In this document: positions 60,701 to 64,000 of the stretch, piece after piece
How positions within the stretch are numbered: the stretch's first letter is position 1
Layout of the letters: each line of letters begins with the position of its first letter
Assembly: GCF_001039355.2 (NCBI RefSeq)
Contig: NW_019774513.1
Location: 1,098,470 to 1,162,469 of the forward strand
Direction of reading: 5' to 3'
Length of the DNA stretch: 64,000 nt
Source of the DNA: Lingula anatina
Lineage: Eukaryota > Brachiopoda > Lingulata > Lingulida > Lingulidae
Notes under the pieces: generated by a model
The model's input: only the letters and a program-made list of their open reading frames with translations
Told to the model about the DNA's origin: nothing
Database searches by the model: none
Program-made: the position numbers and the translations under genes

Positions 60701-63618
60701 AGCAAAATGCATCATTAAATAACTACAGAATTGGATTATACTTAAGTTGGTGTTCTTTGTGGCTAATTTGCAAATGATTCTGTTTTGTTTATTAATTTCA
60801 AGTTAAATTAGTTCTGATGTGAATGCAACCTAGTATTGCAGAGCTGGTTCAGTTTGTTCAATAATTTACTGTGGAATGTTATCAGACTGTGGCACATATA
60901 GCAACAATAGCAAGGATGATCTACTTGTACATTATGGAACAATGGTCTTATGTTTTAATCATAGTTCCCTGCTTTGGTGACTGGGGAACAGGTTTAACAA
61001 ATGTCACCTCCACATGAATGGTCGGTGGGGCAGATTGATTTCATGATATAGATATGCTGACTTTCCTTGATTTGATGAATATACATGAATTTACCTTGAC
61101 TAAATACCTCTCGTTCATACTAAAAAAAGGAAAAGAACTTGGTTTTCAAGCTGTGCATCGGGATGACACTCCACGGCGATGACATGACTAACAGTGGAAA
61201 TGACATCCTTGACATTTTGAACCACCAGATGTGACGGCAGATGATTTCTCGGAATTCACAGAATAATTTCCAGATCAAGTTTCCAATAAGCAGGAAGCTT
61301 GGCATGATGTTTCTTTAGAAGAAGCAAGGGCTACAGGGCTAAATTTTCAGCTCTCTACGAGTTTTAAGCCTTAGAGCCTTTTGTTGAAGATTGTGTCCCT
61401 CTCTGCAGAGAGCATATATAGACATGTACAACCAGTACAGAGACAAGAAAAAAATGTCAGTCACTTCTACGTCATGGTGGGAGCGTCTGGTGTTTGGTGA
61501 AAAAACTATGCAAAAGGCTTTGTCCACAGGATCTATTGTAGATCCTAAACATTCATCTTTCTCTGCTACAAGACAGTTAAGATCCAGTGAGCGAGAGGCA
61601 AACTGCAGTCTGAGTGATCCTGTTTTATCTGTTAAAGCACAAGGTAGCATGCAAAGTTTATTTGTTTTTATTTCAGTTAACTTATTTGTAAGAATCGATC
61701 CAATGTATATTGTTGATTTTAATGTTTATGTGTTTAATTCATGCACTGAATGTTGTGACTTATAAATTTTGTGTTAAGCAATCTCAGAAATGCTGTATAT
61801 GAATGTTATGTTTAGGACATGCTTTTGCAAGGATTATAGGCAGCTTTAATTTTTTTAATGCCAGTGTAGATACATGTCATTATTTTCAAATCATGTTATA
61901 TCTCAGAAACATAAGTACAGGTTCTTTTATAGAAATTTATAAAGATTTGTTTTAAAATATTTCTTGTGTAAAAATTTCAAGGATTATAAATATATGTCGT
62001 ATAGAAATATTTAACATGACATACATTGTAAGAAAGGATTTTATATTATCTATGGAATGCCAAAGATTTAAAAAATAGATATTGTGATAATAATAACAAT
62101 AAATTCTTTAAAGGCTCATTCCATAAAAAACAAAGAAAAAAATGTGTAGAGAATATCTAAAATTAATAGTAACACTGCTGACTACACAATAAAGATTTCA
62201 TTTTATGTGGTTTTTAGTTAAAGAAAACTGAAGATGGCTTCATGTCTAGCATTAACTCAAGACATTTATTTGCCACATAGCATCATGCATTAGCCTTCGC
62301 AACATCAAACCTGGCATATCTTGAATGAAAAACAAAACAAAAAAAAAACAAAAAAAAAAAAAAAAAACAGTATAATGCTAGCTTACACAAATGTATAAAT
62401 ACTGGTGTTGATTATGCTAAAAGTTGGTATGCTATGATAAACAACTTGCATATCAGTGTGTTTATAAGGATTAGCTTGATAAAATGTAATGTGAATACGT
62501 ACTAATGCTCGTCTTTTTGATTTTTTTGCTTATTTAGACATCCTGCTCTCTAAAGAAATCTGTCTGCATATGATCTTTGAATATGATATAAGTATTATTC
62601 TAAAAGCAGACTTCATGCTAGGCCTTTTCTAAATGAAAATCCCACAGGTACTAGTACATGCCCATTTTTTTTCACGCTGTACCCTGTAAGTTATGAAAAT
62701 TTTAGGCTGTATGCAATTGTTCATGCATGTGTGCAGCGTGCCTCATTTGCATAGCAAAATAGAAATACAGCACACCCCTGTTACACACTCATGAAAAGCT
62801 TTTGACTGCTTTTACTATTTGCCTCGATTTCCAACACAATTTTTAGTTTCCTGCACATTTGGGGCACTGTGACTTCTGTTTTAAAAAAGTTTCTGGCACA
62901 CTAGTCGCATGCTATTCTGTGCCTTTGAAAGTGTGTGGTAAGGTTGCAGGACATCTTAGACTGGGTTCCCATGCCTAGATCGATCCATCTGGGTCGGTCT
63001 AACTCCCTGGGGAGTCTCACTAAATTGCTATCAACTTGACGGCTTAAATGTCTGTCATGCCTACCGAATCAGCCAGGGGGTAAAGCTAATTACCCCCCAA
63101 ACAGTTTAACTAGGCGTGACAGACATTTAAGCCGGTTAAATTGATATCAATTGAATGAGACTCCTCAGGGAGATAGATCGTTCCAAATATCTGTGGGAAT
63201 GGTCCCTTAAAAAGTTTTTGTGGCAGCTAGCTGTCTACTGCAGAATGTGTGCGTCACACTTATTATTTTGCTAAGGGTTATTATGAACCCAGTTGTAGCC
63301 TGCAACTAACCATGTCATAGGTAGCATGATGCCAGGATTATGTTTTCATATCCGGAAAAGTTTGTAATGAGATCTTATTCTCAGTCTCCTAAGCTTCTTA
63401 TTCTGCAACAAAACCTGGAATAGATGGTCTTTTGGTAGGCATTATTTTCTTTAGAGAGTTGGAATAGGGTGCCTGCATAGTTAGTATTTGTATACAAAAT
63501 CTTATCGTTGACTTTTGCAGACTTCGCAGCAGCCCTGGCAAACCCCATAGCTTACCAGTCCATGCTCGAAAAACATTCCAAACAACTAGAAGTATTGATG
63601 GAGGACTTTGATGTAGAG
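23127..63618 (+). CDS. PLCB1: Phospholipase C beta (PLCB1 / Plc21C type), 5' part; internal exons missing at an assembly N; continues past window
   Basis: Gq-activated enzyme that hydrolyses PIP2 to IP3 and diacylglycerol at the plasma membrane. Exons: 23127-23225, 26795-26872, 28144-28212, 44613-44753, 45303-45436, 46059-46143, 48302-48402, 49015-49181, 49819-49965, 52123-52280, 52962-53041, 55662-55746, 56034-56112, then 56997-57096, 57745-57849, 63521-63618. The N-terminus MAGAKSGVH closely matches animal PLC beta-1. The first 474 codons cover PH domain, EF hands and the X half of the catalytic barrel, with His334-Asn335 (FINSSHNTY), Glu364 and Asp366 (CIELD) and His381 (THG). The X-Y linker, the Y half (with its SRIYPKG-type motif) and early C2 are not in the window; a lone N at 56652 lies in the intron where they belong. 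Coding resumes at VVLPHLA in C2 and goes on to the C-terminal region. I think the gene is intact and the assembly is broken. Confidence 0.93.
23226..26794 (+). other. PLC beta intron 1; no strong feature
   Basis: 3.6 kb, AT-rich, with short A runs. No element ends or coding similarity recognised. Confidence 0.55.
26795..26872 (+). CDS. PLCB1: PLC beta exon 2 (PH domain)
   Basis: 26 codons, phase 0/0, between CTCTAG and [26 protein letters not shown], then WKDQNK. The donor runs into a MITE that begins at intron position +5. Confidence 0.93.
26877..27124. mobile_element. Palindromic MITE, family 1 (Tourist/Harbinger-like), in PLC beta intron 2
   Basis: 248 bp with ends GACCCCATTTCCATA and TATGGGAATGGGGTC. 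The two halves are inverted copies almost to the centre (GGGGGTAATTAACTAT), so the whole can fold as one hairpin. TAA flanks both ends (26874-26876 and 27125-27127), the TWA target duplication typical of PIF/Harbinger elements. It starts at intron position +5, so GTAA of the donor is target sequence and the G at +5 is the element's first base. Confidence 0.9.
27368..27401. repeat. (GA)n microsatellite
   Basis: About 16 uninterrupted GA units. Confidence 0.9.
28144..28212 (+). CDS. PLCB1: PLC beta exon 3 (PH domain)
   Basis: 23 codons, phase 0/0, between TTTTCCAG and [26 protein letters not shown], then SPK, matching the strand and basic stretch of the PLC beta PH domain. Confidence 0.93.
28690..28758. 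repeat. (GT)n followed by poly-G tract
   Basis: About 26 GT units, then TC and about 15 G. Confidence 0.9.
35805..36026. mobile_element. Family 1 MITE in duplication copy 1
   Basis: 222 bp, ends CATCCCATTTCCATAG and CTCTGGGAAAGCACCC, flanked by TTA (35802-35804 and 36027-36029). The equivalent place in copy 2 (about 39958) has one TTA and no element. Shares the GGGGGTAATTAACTAT centre and ATCGATCTA arms with the other copies. Confidence 0.9.
36030..36223. mobile_element. Palindromic MITE, family 2 (approximate ends)
   Basis: Left arm GTTAGATCCACCTGTGTGGG, then ACTCTCGCTGAGTACAATC; the right arm contains GATTGCATTCAGCGATAGTC and CATGGAGTTGGATC, its inverted copy. The matching copy in the second block is at about 39960-40156. 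Confidence 0.7.
37740..37903. mobile_element. Family 2 MITE (approximate ends)
   Basis: CACTAACTCTGTGGGGACTC at the left and GATTGCATTCAGCAAGAG at the right are inverted arms of the same type. The counterpart in copy 2 is at about 41887-42050. Confidence 0.65.
38156..38219. mobile_element. Half of a family 3 MITE cut off by a single N
   Basis: After TTA (38153-38155) the 63 bases start GAGCGCATTCTCAATGAATT and run to the N at 38219. They are the inverted match of the right end of the element at 56653-56795. Copy 2 of the duplication has no insertion here. Confidence 0.8.
39960..40156. mobile_element. Family 2 MITE in duplication copy 2 (approximate ends)
   Basis: Same palindromic arms as the element at 36030, with the left arm reading TAGATCCACCCATGTGG. 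It is the allelic or duplicated counterpart. Confidence 0.65.
41624..41849. mobile_element. Family 1 MITE in duplication copy 2, opposite orientation
   Basis: 226 bp, ends GGGTGCTTTCCCAGAG and ATGGAAATGGGGTC, flanked by TTA (41621-41623 and 41850-41852). The same place in copy 1 (about 37703) is uninterrupted. Reverse orientation relative to the copy at 35805. Confidence 0.9.
41887..42050. mobile_element. Family 2 MITE, counterpart in duplication copy 2 (approximate ends)
   Basis: Same arms as 37740-37903 with few differences. Confidence 0.6.
43105..43345. repeat. Degenerate tandem repeat, about 60-70 base unit
   Basis: The phrase TAATTTAGACCTATTCTGTCCATTA recurs in four or five diverged forms separated by GGTCAGATTCAC-like words. 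Confidence 0.6.
44613..44753 (+). CDS. PLCB1: PLC beta exon 4 (PH domain)
   Basis: 47 codons, phase 0/0, between TTTTCCAG and GTGAGA. Contains [20 protein letters not shown], the family's VYGPDLVNI-type strand. Preceded by the 16.4-kb intron 3. Confidence 0.93.
44754..45302 (+). other. PLC beta intron 4
   Basis: Mostly the family 2 MITE; nothing else seen. Confidence 0.55.
44990..45178. mobile_element. Family 2 MITE in PLC beta intron 4 (approximate ends)
   Basis: Left arm CTACCGTGCACTAACTCCAT and GCTGAATACAATAAAG; right arm CTGATTGCATTTAGTGAGAG and CATGGAGTAAGTGC. It is a more diverged relative of the copies in intron 3. Confidence 0.65.
45303..45436 (+). CDS. PLCB1: PLC beta exon 5 (PH to EF-hand transition)
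   Basis: 134 bases, phase 0 to 2, between TTTCTAG and [26 protein letters not shown], then [20 protein letters not shown]. The frame stays open past the donor to [10 protein letters not shown]; exon 6 matches the family instead. Confidence 0.9.
45437..46058 (+). other. PLC beta intron 5
   Basis: A short GATT repeat near 45897-45919; nothing else seen. Confidence 0.6.
46059..46143 (+). CDS. PLCB1: PLC beta exon 6 (EF-hand region)
   Basis: 85 bases, phase 2 to 0, between TTTTCAG and [26 protein letters not shown], then AAGLPHGK. Confidence 0.92.
46144..48301 (+). other. PLC beta intron 6 with a family 3 MITE
   Basis: 2.2 kb. Holds the palindromic element at 47304-47537. No coding similarity. 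Confidence 0.6.
47304..47537. mobile_element. Palindromic MITE, family 3, complete copy
   Basis: 234 bp, ends GGCCGCATTCACAACGAGTT and GATGTGAATGTGGCC, flanked by ATT. The inner part shares AGGCATGTGAGAGGTGGGGA and GTACGTCCGCCAT with the incomplete element at 56653-56795. Confidence 0.8.
48302..48402 (+). CDS. PLCB1: PLC beta exon 7 (EF-hand region)
   Basis: 101 bases, phase 0 to 2, between TTTTTCAG and [26 protein letters not shown], then [11 protein letters not shown]. Confidence 0.92.
48403..49014 (+). other. PLC beta intron 7; no feature recognised
   Basis: An A run near 48556. Nothing else seen. Confidence 0.6.
49015..49181 (+). CDS. PLCB1: PLC beta exon 8 (EF-hand region)
   Basis: 167 bases between TTCTGCAG and [26 protein letters not shown], then [12 protein letters not shown], the hallmark EF-hand signature of PLC beta. 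Confidence 0.94.
49182..49818 (+). other. PLC beta intron 8; no feature recognised
   Basis: The upstream frame stays open for about 110 bases past the donor, but exon 9 fits phase and family. Nothing else seen. Confidence 0.6.
49819..49965 (+). CDS. PLCB1: PLC beta exon 9 (start of X box, catalytic His)
   Basis: 147 bases between TTTTCCAG and [23 protein letters not shown], then [16 protein letters not shown]; His334 and Asn335 of SSHN are the general acid/base and a calcium ligand. Confidence 0.95.
50142..50714. mobile_element. Non-autonomous DNA transposon with about 45-bp imperfect TIRs
   Basis: Left end GAGAGTTTCCGTTGCCGGTG, then AGATACGCAGGCTAGATT; the right end read in reverse is GAGAGTTTCCGGTGCAGTTG, then GGATACGACGGCTAGATT. 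TAAT occurs just outside both ends (50137-50140, with one extra C before the element, and 50715-50718), a possible 4-base target duplication. No transposase frame inside. More GC-rich than its surroundings. Confidence 0.78.
51861..51898. repeat. (AC)n microsatellite
   Basis: About 18 AC units, followed by a shorter run to 51917. Confidence 0.9.
52123..52280 (+). CDS. PLCB1: PLC beta exon 10 (X box)
   Basis: 158 bases between TTATCCAG and [26 protein letters not shown], then [13 protein letters not shown] with calcium ligands Glu364 and Asp366, and [14 protein letters not shown] with the second catalytic His381. Confidence 0.95.
52281..52961 (+). other. PLC beta intron 10; no feature recognised
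   Basis: AT-rich. Nothing else seen. Confidence 0.6.
52962..53041 (+). CDS. PLCB1: PLC beta exon 11 (X box)
   Basis: 80 bases, phase 0 to 2, between TTTTGTAG and [26 protein letters not shown], then SFENHC; the Glu of SFENH is a calcium ligand in the family. Confidence 0.94.
53525..53691. mobile_element. Short TIR element (CAGGGGC..GCCCCTG)
   Basis: 167 bp, ends CAGGGGCAGATCCAG and TAAATCCGCCCCTG, with TTCAG on both sides (53520-53524 and 53692-53696). Internal GACCGTCTTCCGA words repeat. Same terminus style and 5-bp duplication as the larger element at 9659, so possibly the same superfamily. Confidence 0.75.
54691..54744. repeat. (AC)n microsatellite
   Basis: AC units with one GCAT interruption. 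Confidence 0.9.
55662..55746 (+). CDS. PLCB1: PLC beta exon 12 (X box)
   Basis: 85 bases between CAACTAG and [26 protein letters not shown], then TEPLEGYP. Confidence 0.94.
56034..56112 (+). CDS. PLCB1: PLC beta exon 13 (end of X box)
   Basis: 79 bases after [28 protein letters not shown], then NKKKHK, the last strand of the X half before the acidic X-Y linker. The donor GTGCGC is weak; if it were not used the frame would stop about 10 codons later. Confidence 0.88.
56113..56996 (+). other. Broken PLC beta intron: assembly join at N 56652, exons missing
   Basis: Between the X-box exon and the late C2 exon. An N at 56652 is followed by half of a family 3 MITE (56653-56795). The 885 bases do not hold the expected X-Y linker, Y half and early C2 (roughly 300 residues in PLC beta-1). 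Confidence 0.85.
56653..56795. mobile_element. Right half of a family 3 MITE, cut off by a single N
   Basis: From the N to GAGAATGCGCTC, followed by TTA (56796-56798). Contains GTACGTCCGCCATTTTTAGG and TCACCGGCTTTGTAAAGCC; the end is the inverted match of the half element at 38156-38218. Confidence 0.8.
56997..57096 (+). CDS. PLCB1: PLC beta exon (second half of C2 domain)
   Basis: 100 bases before [26 protein letters not shown], then [13 protein letters not shown]. Acceptor taken as TTTTCAAG; a second possible acceptor CTGCAG ending at 56976 would add SVVLFK in frame. The upstream phase cannot be checked because the previous exon is missing. Confidence 0.88.
57097..57744 (+). other. PLC beta intron in C2; no feature recognised
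   Basis: Between GTATGA and TTTTTTAG. Nothing seen. Confidence 0.6.
57745..57849 (+). CDS. PLCB1: PLC beta exon (end of C2 domain)
   Basis: 105 bases, phase 1 to 1, between TTTTTTAG and [26 protein letters not shown], then [15 protein letters not shown]. Confidence 0.93.
61413..61643 (+). CDS. PLCB1: Candidate PLC beta cassette exon between C2 and the C-terminal region
   Basis: A 77-codon open stretch with a donor GTAGCA and a pyrimidine-rich acceptor zone ending TCTCTGCAGAGAG. If spliced after AGAG (start 61413) it is phase 1 at both ends and inserts 77 residues in frame between DAFE and the FAAALANP exon; contents include [20 protein letters not shown] and [17 protein letters not shown], and it is Ser-rich. 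If spliced after the stronger CAG (start 61409) the frame shifts to a stop after about 30 codons. I do not recognise the segment from other PLC beta proteins. It may be an alternative exon, or chance. Confidence 0.45.
62959..63206. mobile_element. Palindromic MITE, family 1, near the last PLC beta exon
   Basis: 248 bp, the same length as the copy at 26877. Ends GACTGGGTTCCCATGCC and CTGTGGGAATGGTCCC, flanked by TTA (62956-62958 and 63207-63209). The arms contain ATCGATC and TGTCATGCCTAC/GGCGTGACAGACA in inverted order around a GGGGGTAA..TTACCCCC centre. Confidence 0.88.
63521..63618 (+). CDS. PLCB1: PLC beta exon (start of C-terminal regulatory region)
   Basis: 98 bases, phase 1 to 0, between TTTTGCAG and [26 protein letters not shown], then [13 protein letters not shown], matching the helix after C2 in PLC beta. 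It joins exon 57745-57849 in frame. The distal coiled coil is beyond the window. Confidence 0.93.
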
Positions 63619-64000
63619 GTAAGACAGTTTTTTTTTTTATTTATCATTAAATACGCTACAAGTTGGCACGCTTGTTCAACGGCTGTCCAAGCAACTTCTT
63701 GGTGCAGCATATGAAATCACTCCTTTATCAAAAATAGCAAAAAATGCAAGCTTTTTACACATTTTTCATTTATTTGTTTGTTTATATGGAAGCAGCAGCA
63801 TTAATGTTTAATGAAGTTAGCAGGTTACCATTACAAGACATTTTGTAATTTTTGCATGTTTTAAGAATCAGTTATGATGTGTGTGTTGAGGGGGCATAAT
63901 TTTATTTCACATCTCCGAACTATCATGCTGTATTCGTTGTTGTTACAGCTTTTAAATATTTTCAATTGTGCGGGGTTTTATTTCATTATTATTATTATTA
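63619..64000 (+). other. PLC beta intron at the window end
   Basis: Begins GTAAGA. Ends in an ATT trinucleotide run. The rest of the C-terminal region is beyond the window. Confidence 0.7.

Larger units (their letters stand above)
57850..63520 (+). other. 5.7-kb PLC beta intron after C2
   Basis: Contains degenerate AT-rich repeats (about 57980-58330 and 58540-58690), a dispersed repeat near 58980-59180 that resembles 35590-35770 and 39750-39910, the candidate cassette exon 61413-61643, a long A-rich tract near 62330-62367 and a family 1 MITE at 62959-63206. Confidence 0.6.

Overview
The window is animal nuclear DNA: AT-rich, with short exons bounded by GT..AG sites (one clear AT..AC pair), long introns, microsatellites and many small palindromic DNA transposons. 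The sodium channel fits a bilaterian invertebrate (selectivity residues E, K and A in domains II-IV, MFM inactivation motif, short II-III linker). A lophotrochozoan or an invertebrate deuterostome is my best guess, but the sequence does not settle the phylum. Exons were assembled by matching splice sites, reading phase and protein-family alignment from memory; no search was run.

Region 1 (1-19,000, + strand): the 3' two thirds of a voltage-gated sodium channel alpha subunit, from domain II S2 to the stop at 17326. It includes two alternative exons for the domain III S3-S4 paddle (8386-8523 and 9004-9129) and an AT-AC intron (13355-15096) in the III-IV linker. A roughly 1.2 kb transposon with terminal inverted repeats and a 206-base assembly gap lie in introns.

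Region 2 (19,831-21,355, - strand): a complete three-exon gene for a 191-residue HD-domain protein. It keeps every iron ligand and the Tyr/Glu pair of bacterial PhnZ (2-amino-1-hydroxyethylphosphonate oxygenase), with nearly exact spacing. It is tail-to-tail with the channel and head-to-head with the next gene.

Region 3 (23,127-64,000+, + strand): the 5' part of a phospholipase C beta gene of the PLCB1 / Plc21C type. PH, EF-hand and X-box exons are present, as are the end of C2 and the start of the C-terminal region. The exons for the X-Y linker, the Y catalytic half and the first part of C2 are absent, and a single N (56652) sits exactly there. Intron 3 (16.4 kb) contains a roughly 4.1 kb near-identical direct duplication whose second copy starts at another single N (38219). 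This looks like two unmerged haplotypes. Comparing the copies shows reciprocal presence and absence of a palindromic Tourist/Harbinger-like MITE with TTA target duplications.

The three genes have no obvious joint pathway. The channel and PLC beta both belong to excitable-cell signalling; the phosphonate-oxygenase-like enzyme is the unexpected member of the neighbourhood.
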